Assembly (NCBI RefSeq): GCF_001442535.1
Contig: NZ_CP013141.1
Coordinates: 1,117,602 to 1,181,601 of the forward strand
From: Lysobacter antibioticus
GTDB lineage: Bacteria; Pseudomonadota; Gammaproteobacteria; Xanthomonadales; Xanthomonadaceae
Direction of reading: 5' to 3'
DNA: 64,000 nucleotides
A program made the position numbers and the translations under genes. This document shows positions 7,399 through 18,049 of this stretch, piece by piece. The notes beneath the pieces are model-generated. The model was not told where the DNA came from. It was given only the letters and a program-made list of their open reading frames with translations, and searched no databases. Position 1 is the stretch's first letter, and each line of letters begins with the position of its first letter.

Positions 7399-9237
7399 TC
7401 AGCGCTTCTTCGGCTTGCCGGCCGATTTCGGCGCCGGCGCCGGCTTCTTCGCCGCGATCCAAGTATCGATGTGCTTCTCCAGCACCTGCAGCGGCACCGA
7501 GCCGGTCGACAGCACTTCGTCGTTGAAGTCGCGCAGGTCGAAGGCCGGGCCGAGCGCCTTGCGCGAGCGCTCGCGCAGCTCGGAGATCTTCAGCTGGCCG
7601 ATCTTGTAGGCCAGCGCCTGGCCCGGCCAACCGATGTAGCGGTCGATCTCGTTGACCACGTCCTGCTCGGTCTTGGGGGCGTTGTCCATGAAGAACTTGA
7701 TCGCCTTGTCGCGGCTCCAGCCCTTGCTGTGCATGCCGGTGTCGACCACCAGCCGGACCGCGCGCCACATGTCGTAGGACAGCTGGCCCATGCGGTCGTA
7801 GGGGTCGTCGTACAGGCCCATGTCGTAGCCCAGGCGCTCGGCGTACAGGCCCCAGCCCTCGCCGTAGGCGACGAAATAACCGGTGCGGCGGAACATCGGC
7901 GCGTCCGGCAGCTCCAGGCCGCGGGCGAACTGGAAATGATGGCCCGGCACCGCCTCGTGCAGCGACAGCGGCATCATTTCCCAGGTCGGGCGGACCTCGG
8001 GCTTGTACAGGTTGACGTAGTAATAACCGGCGCGGGTGCCGTCGACCGCGCCCGGCAAGTAGTAGGCGGTGGTCGTGTCCGGGGCGACGTTGTCCGGGAT
8101 CGGGCGCACGCCGTAGGGCTGGCGCGGGATCAGCTTGGAAATCTTGACCAGTTCCGGGTCGATCCGCTTGGAGATCGCCTGGTAGGCCTCGAGCAACGCC
8201 GCCGGGGTCTTGTGGAAGAACTTCGGGTCGCTGCGCAGATAGGTGAAGAACTCCGCCAGGGTGCCCTTGAAGCCGACCTCGGCCTTGACCTTCTCCATGT
8301 CGGCGCGGATGCGCGCGACTTCCTTGAGGCCGATCTTGTGGATCGCATCGGCGCTCAGATTGGTGGTGGTGAAATCGGCGGCGAGGAAATCGTAATAAGC
8401 CTTGCCGTCGGGCAGGTCGCTGGCGGCGATGCTGGTGCGCGCCGCGGCCAGGTATTCCTTCTCGAAGAAGCTGCCGAACTCGCGGTAGGCCGGCACGATG
8501 GTCTCGGCGATGACCTTCTTCGCTTCGGCCTGCAGCGCCTTGCGCTCGGCCGCCGGCACGCTGTCGGGGAAGCGGTTGAACGGCTTGTAGAACGGGCTCT
8601 TACTGGGGTCCTCGACGATCTGCTTGGCGATCTGGCCGGGCACGCGCTGCATCAGCACGCGCGGCGGGGTGATGCCGGCCTTGGCGCCCTCGCGCAGCAG
8701 GGCCTGGTTCTGCTCGATCAGCACCGGCAAGGCGCGCATGCGCGCGAGCCAGTCGCGATAGTCCTTGACCTGCTCGAACGAGAGGCCTTCGACCAGGCCA
8801 TCGGCGGTCTGCACGCCGCCGCTCTGCCCGACCGGCGCCAGGTATTCGCGGTACTTCTGCCGCTCGATGCTCTTGCCGAGGTTCCAGCCGAACACGTCGT
8901 AGTTGAGCTGATCGGCTTCCGACAGCTGGCTGCGGTCGATGCTCTTGAGCTTGGCCAGCGCCTGGCGGTCGCTTTCCTGGCGCGCCTGGATCGCGCTGAG
9001 GCTGGCGTCGGTCCAGCGGTCGTTATAGCGCTTGTCGCCGTTGAAGCTGGCGCCTTCGGGGTTCTCGCGCAGGCCGCGTTCCCACTCATCGTCGAACAAA
9101 CGGTGCAGCGCCTCGGTGGCGGCGTTGGCGTTGCGCGTGGCGGATGCGGCAGTGCCGGGCGCGGCAGCGGCCATCGAGGCCAGCGGCGCGGCCAGGCCCA
9201 CGGCGATGGCCGCGGCGAGCAGAACGGGACGGAGCAT
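7399..9237 (-). CDS. Secreted DUF885 family metallopeptidase-like protein
   Basis: 612 residues from ATG 9237, which exposes a clear signal peptide (MLRPVLLAAAIAVGLAAPLASMAAAA); the longer reading frame from 9339 would bury it. DUF885 proteins carry a zinc-peptidase-like motif, here HEAVPGHH (H427, E428, H433, H434), preceded by the conserved YYxxN-type region (GYYYVNLYKP) and followed by EGWGLYAERLG. Family members are described as putative dipeptidases or carboxypeptidases; the substrate is unknown. The protein probably acts in the periplasm. The basic tail (KKPAPAPKSAGKPKKR) is lineage-specific. Confidence 0.88.
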   Translation of the reverse strand: MLRPVLLAAAIAVGLAAPLASMAAAAPGTAASATRNANAATEALHRLFDDEWERGLRENPEGASFNGDKRYNDRWTDASLSAIQARQESDRQALAKLKSIDRSQLSEADQLNYDVFGWNLGKSIERQKYREYLAPVGQSGGVQTADGLVEGLSFEQVKDYRDWLARMRALPVLIEQNQALLREGAKAGITPPRVLMQRVPGQIAKQIVEDPSKSPFYKPFNRFPDSVPAAERKALQAEAKKVIAETIVPAYREFGSFFEKEYLAAARTSIAASDLPDGKAYYDFLAADFTTTNLSADAIHKIGLKEVARIRADMEKVKAEVGFKGTLAEFFTYLRSDPKFFHKTPAALLEAYQAISKRIDPELVKISKLIPRQPYGVRPIPDNVAPDTTTAYYLPGAVDGTRAGYYYVNLYKPEVRPTWEMMPLSLHEAVPGHHFQFARGLELPDAPMFRRTGYFVAYGEGWGLYAERLGYDMGLYDDPYDRMGQLSYDMWRAVRLVVDTGMHSKGWSRDKAIKFFMDNAPKTEQDVVNEIDRYIGWPGQALAYKIGQLKISELRERSRKALGPAFDLRDFNDEVLSTGSVPLQVLEKHIDTWIAAKKPAPAPKSAGKPKKR

Positions 9238-9448
9238 GGTGCGTTTCCCCAGGAGACCAGCGGCCGAGTCTAGCCCGGCCCAACGCCGCTGCCGCATGTC
9301 GAAAGTTGGCGGCAACGCCGCGCCGGCCTCAACCGGCATAGCCCTTAGAGCGAGCTGGATAGAACGCGACGCGGCAGACCGCTGCGAGGCGCAATCTCGA
9401 TACGGACGGGAGCCGTACCCGGCTTGCGCCGCCCTGCCCCGGTCGACC

Positions 9449-9787
9449 TCAGGCCGCGTCGGCCTGGGTGGTGAAGCTTTCGCCGCAACCGCATTCGGCG
9501 GCCGCGTTCGGGTTCTGGAACACGAACATCTCGCCCAGGCCCTGCTTGAGGAAATCGATGCGGGTGCCGTCGACCAGCGGCAGGCTGATCGGATCGACGT
9601 AGATGCGCACGCCGTCCTGCTCGAACACGGTGTCGCCTTCGCGTTCGTCGCGGGCCAGGTCGGCGATGTGCTGCCAGCCCGAGCAACCGGTGCGGGTCAC
9701 GCCGAAACGCAGGCCCAGCGCGGTCGGCGTCTCGGTCAGGAAATGCTGGACACGGGCGAGCGCGGCGGGGGCGAGGGTCACGGACAT
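9449..9787 (-). CDS. A-type iron-sulfur carrier (HesB/IscA family)
   Basis: 112 residues, full length. The three cysteines that hold iron or an Fe-S cluster are present: C35 (GCSGW) and C99/C101 (CGCGESF). Fold residues such as LRFGVTRTGCSG and the VYVDP-type strand (IYVDPISLPLVDG) match the family. It delivers assembled clusters to apo-proteins in the cytoplasm. It stands alone here rather than in an isc or suf operon, so I cannot say whether it is the IscA, SufA or ErpA orthologue. Downstream (9238-9448) I see only a degenerate REP-like stretch. Confidence 0.9.
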   Translation of the reverse strand: MSVTLAPAALARVQHFLTETPTALGLRFGVTRTGCSGWQHIADLARDEREGDTVFEQDGVRIYVDPISLPLVDGTRIDFLKQGLGEMFVFQNPNAAAECGCGESFTTQADAA

Positions 9788-9997
9788 GGCGGTACTCGTA
9801 AGAATGTTGACTCGATGCCGGCTGCGACCGGGAAGGCGGCGGCCGGATCGGCGCTACCGGAATGGTAGCAGCCTGGAATCGGCGGGCTGTACCCGATATG
9901 GCGGCATTGCGATGGCGTTCAAGCAGGCGGCTGGTCGCTACCCGCCGGGGCAGCCTGTCGCAGCGCCGGCAAAGACGCTGCTTCGGGCCTGAACGCC

Positions 9998-11194
9998 TCA
10001 GTCGCTGCGCCCAGCCCCGGTCGCCGCGGACGGTGCCGGTGCCGGCGCCGCATCCGGCGGCGCCATCAGATAGGTGGCGAAACTGCCCAGCCAATGGGCG
10101 CCGGCGTAATGGCTGTCGCCGACCGCGATCAGGCCGAGTTCGCGATGCACGGCGGCGGCGGCGCGCAGGGCGCGGATGCGGCGGTCGCGCGGCGGCAATC
10201 CGGCGGCGATGCCTTCCAGCATCCAGGCCCGGCTCAGGTTGAGGCCGTCGAGATGGGCCAGCTTGCCGTCCTCGGGGTCGAGCACCAGCGCCGGCACCAG
10301 CCAGTCGGCGCGCGCGCGGCGCGGCACCTGCGGCAGGAACTCGCGCAGCCAGCGGGCGTATTCGTCCGGCGCCAGCACCCGCCGCATCAGGTCGGCTTCG
10401 GCCAGACACGGCGAGAGGAAATCTTGCCCGGAGGGCTCGTAGGCCAAGGGGCAGTCGCGGTCGCCCTGATAGAAAAAGCGCGAACGTGCGACCAGGGCGT
10501 CGCGCAGCGCCTGGTCGCCGCTGCGGCGGGTCCAGTCCAGGGCCAGACCGAAGGCGAATGCGGTCTGGCTGTGTTCGCCGACGCGGATCGGCCGGGTCAG
10601 TTTCGGCAGCCAGCGCAGCAGCCGCGCCGCGGCTTCGCGTTCCAGGGGCTCCAGCGCCGCCGCCCATTGCCGCGCCTGCGGGTCGTCCCAGCCGCGCAAC
10701 TGCGAGCCCAGTTGCAACAACCAGGCCAGGCCGTAGGGGCGTTCGAAGGTCTCGTCGCTGCTGCGGCGCAGATACGCCAGTTCGCCGGCGATGTTCTCGC
10801 TGGTCAGGTTGCGCGCCAGCGCGGCCCGCGCCGGCGCGGCGAACGGCGCCTGCGGGAAACGCTCGACCAGCCGCGCCAGCAGCCAGTGCCCGTGCACCGA
10901 CGAATGCCAGTCGTAGCAGCCGTAGAAGGCCGGATACAGCTTGCTCGGCGCGGCCACGTCCTTGGCGCCTTCGAGGCGATGGCTGATCTTGTTCGGGTAT
11001 TCGCGGCCGACGCAGCTGAGTGCGAGGCCGGCGAAATGGCCGGCGCGCGCCTCGTCGAGCACGACCACCGGCAAGGGCTCCGGCACCGGCGCCGCTGCGG
11101 CCGCCTGCGCGCATGTCGCTGCCGCCGCCATGGCGAGCATCCAGCCGGCCCACCCGCGTCCCCATCGTCCGAGCCATCGCCAAACCCGATTCAT
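9998..11194 (-). CDS. DUF2891 family protein, exported
   Basis: 398 residues from ATG 11194, giving a signal peptide (MNRVWRWLGRWGRGWAGWMLAMAAAATCAQAAAAA). The mature part matches DUF2891 throughout: CVGREYPNKISH, LYPAFYGCYDWHSSVHGHWLL, YGLAWLLQL, LTRPIRVGEHSQTAFAFGLAL, DFLSPCLAEADLM, LNLSRAWMLEGIA, YAGAHWLGSFATYL. The all-helical repeats with conserved His, Asp and Trp recall (alpha/alpha)6-barrel glycan-active enzymes, but no reaction is established. It is divergent from asnS with a 124-base spacer. The 3' flank up to 9788 shows nothing recognisable. Confidence 0.85.
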   Translation of the reverse strand: MNRVWRWLGRWGRGWAGWMLAMAAAATCAQAAAAAPVPEPLPVVVLDEARAGHFAGLALSCVGREYPNKISHRLEGAKDVAAPSKLYPAFYGCYDWHSSVHGHWLLARLVERFPQAPFAAPARAALARNLTSENIAGELAYLRRSSDETFERPYGLAWLLQLGSQLRGWDDPQARQWAAALEPLEREAAARLLRWLPKLTRPIRVGEHSQTAFAFGLALDWTRRSGDQALRDALVARSRFFYQGDRDCPLAYEPSGQDFLSPCLAEADLMRRVLAPDEYARWLREFLPQVPRRARADWLVPALVLDPEDGKLAHLDGLNLSRAWMLEGIAAGLPPRDRRIRALRAAAAVHRELGLIAVGDSHYAGAHWLGSFATYLMAPPDAAPAPAPSAATGAGRSD

Positions 11195-11318
11195 GCCGCG
11201 CCTCGCCCCCCCGTGATCCAAAGCGCAGTCTAAGGCCGCGGCGACCGGCACGCCCTGTGCCGGCGGCATCCGTTATCATCGCCGTCCTTTACTTTTCAAC
11301 GCGCTGGGGCGGCATCAC

Positions 11319-12719
<1,401 letters not shown>

Positions 12720-12786
12720 TCCGCACCCGCCTCGCGCGGCGCGGCCGTGTGCGCCATCCCGTCGCTCGGTTCGCTCCGTGTTCGTT

Positions 12787-12806
12787 ATCCCCGCGCAGGC
12801 GGGGAT
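12787..12806. repeat. Short palindromic repeat after asnS
   Basis: Perfect 8-bp stem atccccgc/gcggggat (12787-12794 with 12799-12806) around gcag. This is the common 'VIPACAG' type palindrome of high-GC proteobacteria. It lacks a T tract, so I do not call it a terminator, though it could act as an mRNA 3' end. Confidence 0.55.
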
Positions 12807-12932
12807 GACGGTGTGAAAGCGCATGGACAGGCGCAGCGCTCGCGACCTCGGGCCGCTTTACCCCGCCGCGCACGCGGCACATGATTGATGTCGGCGTTAA
12901 TTCCGGCCCCTGGGCCACAGAGGTAAGAGTAC

Positions 12933-13238
12933 GTGATCCTGTTCCTGGCCCTGACCTTCGTCGGCATCGCGATCTCCGCGTTCTGCGCGTTCGCGATCTT
13001 CTGGCCGCTGGCCCTGGTCCACCTGCGCGACCGCCATCCGGTCTTGCGCGGCGAACTCGGCGAGGCCGCCTTCGCCAATCCGTCCGCATGGGGCTGGCTG
13101 CTGCGCCAGCGTTATCGCGCCGCGAGCGACCGCAACCTCGACGGCCTGGCCACGCCGGCGCGGGTTTCGTTACTGATCGTGTTCGCCTCGCTGGCCTGCG
13201 CGGGCCTGCTCTGGCTGCTTTCCATGATGGTGCCCTGA
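12933..13238 (+). CDS. Small two-TM membrane protein, unknown function
   Basis: 101 residues from GTG 12933, with AGAGG ten bases upstream. Two hydrophobic helices (about 2-30 and 78-99) flank a basic, aromatic-rich loop (HLRDRHPVLRGELGEAAFANPSAWGWLLRQRYRAASDRNLDGL). The loop resembles that of universal-stress-type UspB-like small membrane proteins of this lineage, but I do not recognise the family. Its TGA overlaps the ATG of the next gene (TGATG), so the two are translationally coupled. Confidence 0.7.
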   Translation: MILFLALTFVGIAISAFCAFAIFWPLALVHLRDRHPVLRGELGEAAFANPSAWGWLLRQRYRAASDRNLDGLATPARVSLLIVFASLACAGLLWLLSMMVP

Positions 13239-13576
13239 TGACCGAAAACGAATACGACACCCACTCCGCGCCGGCTCCCGGCGAAGGCCAATGGTGGCTG
13301 GCCACGCTCGGCCGCACCGTGGTCTGGGCGCGTTTGCGCGTGCGCGAGGCCGGCACCGCCGAAGTCTTCGACAGCGACGCCAACACTTTGTCCTACGACA
13401 GCGAAGACACCGCCCGTGCGGCGCTGATGGACGCCGAGTTCGTCGAGCTCGAAGGCCTGGACGAAGAGGACGCGCAAGCGCGCGGCTTCGCTCTCGACGA
13501 ACTGGTACCGCCGCAGGCCCAGGACGACCAGACGCTGGGCACGCTGATGATCCAGAAACTGCCGCAGCGCCACTGA
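13238..13576 (+). CDS. Small acidic protein, unknown function
   Basis: 112 residues from ATG 13238, which overlaps the stop of the upstream membrane-protein gene; longer in-frame readings run through that gene and are not credible. The product is acidic with a beta-rich start (WWLATLGRTVVWARLRVREAGTAEVFDSDANTLSYDSEDTARAALMDAEFVEL) and an acidic end (DEEDAQARGFALDEL). No motif or membrane segment is seen. Ten bases separate it from the PaiB-like gene. Confidence 0.65.
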   Translation: MTENEYDTHSAPAPGEGQWWLATLGRTVVWARLRVREAGTAEVFDSDANTLSYDSEDTARAALMDAEFVELEGLDEEDAQARGFALDELVPPQAQDDQTLGTLMIQKLPQRH

Positions 13577-13586
13577 GCCCGACGCC

Positions 13587-14222
13587 ATGTACCTGCCGCG
13601 CGCCTTCGCCGAAACCGACCTGGGCGCGCTCGATCGCCTGGCCGACGCCTACGACTTCGCCACCCTGATCACCGTGCGCGACGACGCGCCGACGGTCAGC
13701 CACCTGCCGCTGTTGTACCGACGCGACGGCGAGCAGGTCGAACTGCGCGGCCATTGGGCGCGCCCCAACCCGCAAGCGCGTCATGCCGGCCCGGCCCTGG
13801 CGATCCTGCAAGGCCCGCACGCCTACGTGTCCCCAGGTTGGTACACCGACAAGGAAAGCGCGGCGCGAGTGCCGACCTGGAACTACGCCATCGCCCATCT
13901 GCACGGCGAGCTGCACACTTTCGAAGACGAGGACGGCCTCGCCCAGCTCGTCGACGACCTCAGCGCCCGTCACGAAGGCCGCATCGGCAGCGACTGGCGC
14001 TTCGAAGTCGAACGCGAAGAACTGCGCCGGCAATTGCGCGGCATCGTCGGTTTTCGCTTCAAGGTCGAGCGCATCGCCCTGAAGTTCAAGCTCAGCCAGA
14101 ACCATCCCCTGGCCAATCGCGAGAACGTCGCGACCCAGTTGCAGGCGCAGGACCGCGACGACAGCCGCGCGGTCGCCGCCCTGATGCGCGAGCGCATGGC
14201 CTTACCGAGTAGCGGAGACTGA
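13587..14222 (+). CDS. PaiB family FMN-binding protein
   Basis: 211 residues, typical of the PaiB / FMN-binding negative transcriptional regulator family. Family signatures: MYLPRAFAE at the start, SHLPLLY, GHWARPNPQARH, YVSPGWYTDKESAARVPTWNYAIAHLHG, and GFRFKVERIALKFKLSQNHPLANR near the end. The split-barrel fold binds flavin. In Bacillus, PaiB was linked to repression of sporulation and protease genes; in most bacteria the role is unproven. It forms an operon with the two small genes before it and the SDR two bases after its stop. Confidence 0.88.
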   Translation: MYLPRAFAETDLGALDRLADAYDFATLITVRDDAPTVSHLPLLYRRDGEQVELRGHWARPNPQARHAGPALAILQGPHAYVSPGWYTDKESAARVPTWNYAIAHLHGELHTFEDEDGLAQLVDDLSARHEGRIGSDWRFEVEREELRRQLRGIVGFRFKVERIALKFKLSQNHPLANRENVATQLQAQDRDDSRAVAALMRERMALPSSGD

Positions 14223-14223
14223 T

Positions 14224-15009
14224 ATGGATCTGAACTTGAGCGGCAAGCACGCCCTGGTCTGCGGCGCCTCCGAAGGCATCGGCCGCGCCGCCGCGCACGA
14301 GCTGGCCCTGCTGGGCTGCGACGTGACCGTACTGGCGCGCCGCGCCGACGCCCTGGCCGCGGTCGCGCAGGCCTTGCCGCGCAGCGGCGCGCAGGCGCAC
14401 GGCTGGATCGCCGCCGACGTCGCCGACACGGCCGCCCTCGCCGCCCAGGTCGAAGCGCTCGCGGCCGGCAAGCCGGTGCAGATCCTGGTCAACAACACCG
14501 GCGGCCCGCCTGGCGGCCCGGCGCATACCGCGCTCGACGACGCCTATCTGGACGCCTTCCAGCGTCACCTGCTCGCCAACCAGACCCTGGTGCGCGCGGT
14601 GCTGCCCGGCATGCGTTCGGCGCAATGGGGCCGCGTGGTCAACGTGATCTCGACCTCGGTCAAGGAACCGATCGTCGGCCTCGGCGTGTCCAACACCATC
14701 CGCGGCGCCGTTGCGAGCTGGGCCAAGACCCTCTCGCGCGAACTCGGCGCCGACGGCATCACCGTCAACAACGTCCTGCCCGGCTACACCCAGACCGCGC
14801 GCATCGAACAGATCATCGGCGACCGCGCCCGCAACAGCGGCCAGTCGCAGGAAGCGGTGATCGAGGCCATGCGCAAGACCGTGCCGGCGAACCGCTTCGC
14901 CGAACCGGGCGAGATCGCCGCCTGCATCGCCTTCCTGTGTTCGCCGGCCGCGGCTTACGTCAACGGCGTGAGTCTCGCCGTCGATGGCGGGCGCATGCAG
15001 TCGATTTGA
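14224..15009 (+). CDS. SDR family protein with altered catalytic residues
   Basis: 261 residues, Rossmann-fold short-chain dehydrogenase/reductase. The cofactor motif is CGASEGIGRA (variant of TGxxxGIG) and NNTGG replaces NNAG. The catalytic Ser is in NVISTSV, but the usual YxxxK is replaced: the aligned segment reads GVSNTIRGAV, so Tyr becomes Ser and Lys becomes Arg. This fits the subgroup annotated as 3-oxoacyl-ACP reductase-like without a complete catalytic tetrad. Dehydrogenase activity is therefore doubtful; binding or isomerase-like roles are possible. The C-terminal PANRFAEPGEIAACIAFLCSPAAAYVNGVSLAVDGG is canonical. Confidence 0.85.
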   Translation: MDLNLSGKHALVCGASEGIGRAAAHELALLGCDVTVLARRADALAAVAQALPRSGAQAHGWIAADVADTAALAAQVEALAAGKPVQILVNNTGGPPGGPAHTALDDAYLDAFQRHLLANQTLVRAVLPGMRSAQWGRVVNVISTSVKEPIVGLGVSNTIRGAVASWAKTLSRELGADGITVNNVLPGYTQTARIEQIIGDRARNSGQSQEAVIEAMRKTVPANRFAEPGEIAACIAFLCSPAAAYVNGVSLAVDGGRMQSI

Positions 15010-15038
15010 TGCTTGGGCGTGTGCCTTCGCCCTAAGGG

Positions 15039-15306
15039 AACGATCTCGCGCCGAGTCTGGCGTTGTCTCACTGTAGAAGCGGCGTGAGCCGCGATCGCGG
15101 GACGCGTAGTGGCAACAACGCCGATGTCATTCATCGAAGGGGCGTCCTGTCGCGAGGGGAAACGATCTCGCGCCGAATCCGGCGTTGTCCCACTGTAGGA
15201 GCGGCGTGAGCCGCGACCGCGGGACGCGTAGTAGCAACAACGCCGATGCCTTGCATCGAAGCGGCGTCCTGTCGCAAGGGTAGGAGCGGCGCGAGCCGCG
15301 ACCGCG
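15039..15306. repeat. Tandem 122-bp duplication carrying REP-like repeats
   Basis: A 122-bp unit beginning aacgatctcgcgccga (15039-15160) is repeated at 15161-15279 with scattered changes. Each unit holds one REP-like copy (15074-15101, 15196-15223), and a third, truncated copy with its own REP follows at 15281-15306. It is the left part of a 1.15-kb stretch (15010-16159) with no credible gene. Confidence 0.8.
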
Positions 15307-15340
15307 CCGCATCGGTCTCGCGGCGAGACGCTCAAGCAAC

Positions 15341-15418
15341 ATCAACATCAACATCAAGATCAAGATCAAGATCAACATCAACATCAAGATCAAGATCCAG
15401 ATCCAGATCCAGATCAAA
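15341..15418. repeat. Hexanucleotide satellite (ATCAAC/ATCAAG/ATCCAG)x13
   Basis: Thirteen contiguous 6-bp units at 15341-15418, varying only at positions 4 and 6 of the unit. It ends seven bases before the first copy of the hairpin element. Open frames across it encode only dipeptide repeats (Ile-Leu/Met or Ser-Arg/Thr) and are not genes. Confidence 0.9.
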
Positions 15419-15424
15419 CGCCAA

Positions 15425-15628
15425 AAGCTTCCGCCACTAAAGCGGCGGGTTACTTTCTTTTGTCATAAGCAACAAAAGAAAGGTAACCAAAGAAAAATGC
15501 TTTTCTTTGAATCGCAGGCCCGCACGTTCGATGCCGACGCAGGGATTTTTCATACGGGACATCCCTGTCCCGATGAAAAACGACGCGCATCCCTGCGCGC
15601 CGCCCTCCGGGTCTTCGATTGCCTTCGC
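15425..15628 (+). repeat. Hairpin repeat element, copy A1
   Basis: About 204 bp starting at aagctt. It contains a long hairpin (15546-15561 with 15566-15580, one bulged A, loop tccc) and a second short GC hairpin just after it. The same element occurs as A2 (39259-39462) on the same strand and, diverged, inverted as B1 and B2. It has no credible coding capacity. Confidence 0.85.
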
Positions 15629-15669
15629 TAGTGCGCGATGGCGCACAGCAACAGCACAGCGACGTTCAA

Positions 15670-15972
<303 letters not shown>

Positions 15973-16020
15973 TAGATGTTGCTTACGGCTCTGCGGCAAG
16001 AAACGCCGCAACCACCAGTT

Positions 16021-16140
16021 GCGCGGTCGCGGCTCGCGCCGCTCCTACCCTAACGGCTTCGGGAGGCGGCGTTGCGAGACCGCAACAACGCGGTCGCGGC
16101 TTGTGACCGAAGGAAATCCCTGTGGGACGCCGCTCCTACC
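16021..16140. repeat. REP-like repeats, one interrupted
   Basis: One intact copy of the REP-like family on the minus strand (16021-16049). A second copy is split: gtcgcggctt (16093-16102) and gccgctcctacc (16129-16140) are separated by 26 bases of other sequence, as if interrupted by an insertion. Confidence 0.7.
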
Positions 16141-16159
16141 CTCTGATTCGTCGCTACCG

Positions 16160-18049
16160 CTATTCACCCTGCGCGACACGCCCGCGCCGCGAACGCTCCA
16201 GCCACCACACGCCCGCGCTGACCAACAACCAGCCCAGGAACCACGGCCACGACGCGCCGCGCTGAACCTGCGCAGACGCGACCGAATTCGCCAGCGACGA
16301 GGCCGCAGCGGTCGGCGCTCGCGCTTGCGCCATCAAGTTCAATGTCGCTTCACGCATTTCGCTCGCCCGCAAGCCCGGCGCCTCGTCGCGTCCGCGCACC
16401 GCGAAGGGCTGCGAGTACTCGCCCTGGCGCAACAGATGCCAGCCCGCTTCGGTCGGCCAGAACGCGGCGCAGCGTTCGCTGCCGCTGGCCGGATCGATCA
16501 ACAGATGAATGTTCTGGCCTTGCGGCGTACGCACCAGCGCCCCATCGCTCAAGCCGCACAGCGATACGCGCCGGCCCTGCCGCGCCTCACCATCGATCCG
16601 CAGTACCGGCTTCGGCTGGGCCCGCGCCAGTGCGCCAAAAGCGGCACTCCACCATTGCCCATGCAGATCGTCGCGGCCGACCAGGGTCAGGCGGAAGCTG
16701 TCGCTCAGGGTCCACAAGCCAAGCCGGCCGCGCCCAGTGCTGCGCCAGCTCGCAAAAGCCTTGCCGTCCTTGCCGCGCAGCAGGCTGTGGGCACCGGCGC
16801 CATCGAGTGTGAGCGCACGGCGGTTCAATACCGGCAATTCGGCCATCGCCTCATCGCGGGCGCGCGGCGCGTCGATCGTGCCCGGGCCGATGCGCGCACG
16901 GGTCGCTTCTTCATCCGCGCTCGATGGCGGTAAGCGCACTTCGACCGAGTCCGCACCGGCGCCGAGCTCGAAGCCCAGCGCCCGCAGTTGCGTGCGCGTG
17001 CGTGGCGACAAAGGGCCGCCGATGCGCAGCAGTACGCCGAGGCCGTCGCGCATGGCGCCGAGCAAGGCCGCACGCTGCGATTCGCCCAGGCCCTCCCAGA
17101 CGCGTTCATCTAGCACGACCAGGTCGAAACCCGCCAAGGTCGGGGCATTCAAACTCAGCGGTGCATCGCCGAGTTGCAGCCCAGCGCCGACATCGATCTG
17201 GGTGTGCAACTTGATTCCGGCGTCCAAGGCCCAGCGTCGCAGGTACTTCAACTCCGGACTCGGCGCGCCGGCCAACACCAGCACTCGCGGCGGAGTGTCG
17301 GCGACTACCGACAAGGGCAGTTCGATCTCTTCGGCAACGTTCTGACGCACGTCGCGCAAGCGCAGCCTGAAGTTCATCAGGCCCGGAATGCGTGCGATGG
17401 CGCCGACGCGGAAACCGCCGTCCGCCGCCAAGATGCTGCGGTCGACCCGTTGCAGACCCGGGTCGAGCAATTCGACCAGCGCACCAGGCATCGCTTCGAC
17501 TCGTCCGCTCACGCTGAACTCGGCGCCGGCCGCGACCTCGCGTGGTGCCCACAAACCGCCCAATCCGCGCGGCGACGAGGTCGGCTGCCATTCGACCGTC
17601 AAGCCGCGTGCCGCATCGCGATCGCGCGGCTCCAAGCCGGCGCCGAGCAGGCGCAGCCGTTGCGTGCCGGGATGTCGACGCAGTGCAGTGGCGAGGTCGG
17701 GTACGCGTTCGCTGTCGGCCGAGACCACGGCCTCGGGCAAAGCGATACCGGTCTCGCCGGCGATCGTGGCATCGCTTGCGCTCGCACCGGCCGTCGCCAC
17801 CACCAAGGTGCCGGCTTCGCTGTAGACCAGCGGCGGGAACAGCGCGAGATACAGCAAGGCCGCCATCAATGGCTGCGCGATCAGCAACAACGCCAGCCGC
17901 CAGCCGCGCGCACGCGCCCCGGTCCCGCTGCGGTACTGGCGCAGGATCAGGCTCGCCATCGCCAGCACGGCGGCGAACCCGAGCAATCCGGCGACCGCGG
18001 TTTCAAGGCCGCTTTGCAGACCGGTATCGAGATCGATGGCGCCGATCAT
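16160..18049 (-). CDS. GATase-like domain membrane protein of the MoxR cluster
   Basis: 629 residues from ATG 18049, which overlaps the upstream stop (ATGA). Two N-terminal membrane helices (about 10-36 and 47-72) are followed by a large periplasmic part. This includes a beta-sandwich-like section (about 155-260) and a region resembling the class I glutamine-amidotransferase fold (PPRVLVLAGAPSPELKYLRRWALDAGIKL ... FDLVVLDERVWEGLGESQRAALLGAMRDGLGVLLR), without an obvious catalytic Cys. A final membrane helix lies near the C-terminus (WPWFLGWLLVSAGVWWLE). This layout is common for the last gene of MoxR-DUF58-BatA clusters. The molecular role is unknown. Confidence 0.75.
   Translation of the reverse strand: MIGAIDLDTGLQSGLETAVAGLLGFAAVLAMASLILRQYRSGTGARARGWRLALLLIAQPLMAALLYLALFPPLVYSEAGTLVVATAGASASDATIAGETGIALPEAVVSADSERVPDLATALRRHPGTQRLRLLGAGLEPRDRDAARGLTVEWQPTSSPRGLGGLWAPREVAAGAEFSVSGRVEAMPGALVELLDPGLQRVDRSILAADGGFRVGAIARIPGLMNFRLRLRDVRQNVAEEIELPLSVVADTPPRVLVLAGAPSPELKYLRRWALDAGIKLHTQIDVGAGLQLGDAPLSLNAPTLAGFDLVVLDERVWEGLGESQRAALLGAMRDGLGVLLRIGGPLSPRTRTQLRALGFELGAGADSVEVRLPPSSADEEATRARIGPGTIDAPRARDEAMAELPVLNRRALTLDGAGAHSLLRGKDGKAFASWRSTGRGRLGLWTLSDSFRLTLVGRDDLHGQWWSAAFGALARAQPKPVLRIDGEARQGRRVSLCGLSDGALVRTPQGQNIHLLIDPASGSERCAAFWPTEAGWHLLRQGEYSQPFAVRGRDEAPGLRASEMREATLNLMAQARAPTAAASSLANSVASAQVQRGASWPWFLGWLLVSAGVWWLERSRRGRVAQGE

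Noticed and set aside
12787..12806. Rho-independent terminator of asnS
   Set aside because: The stem is good but there is no T tract, and the palindrome is a common dispersed repeat.
15341..15418. CRISPR-like regular repeats
   Set aside because: Units are 6 bp with no spacers; simple-sequence satellite, and no cas genes are present.
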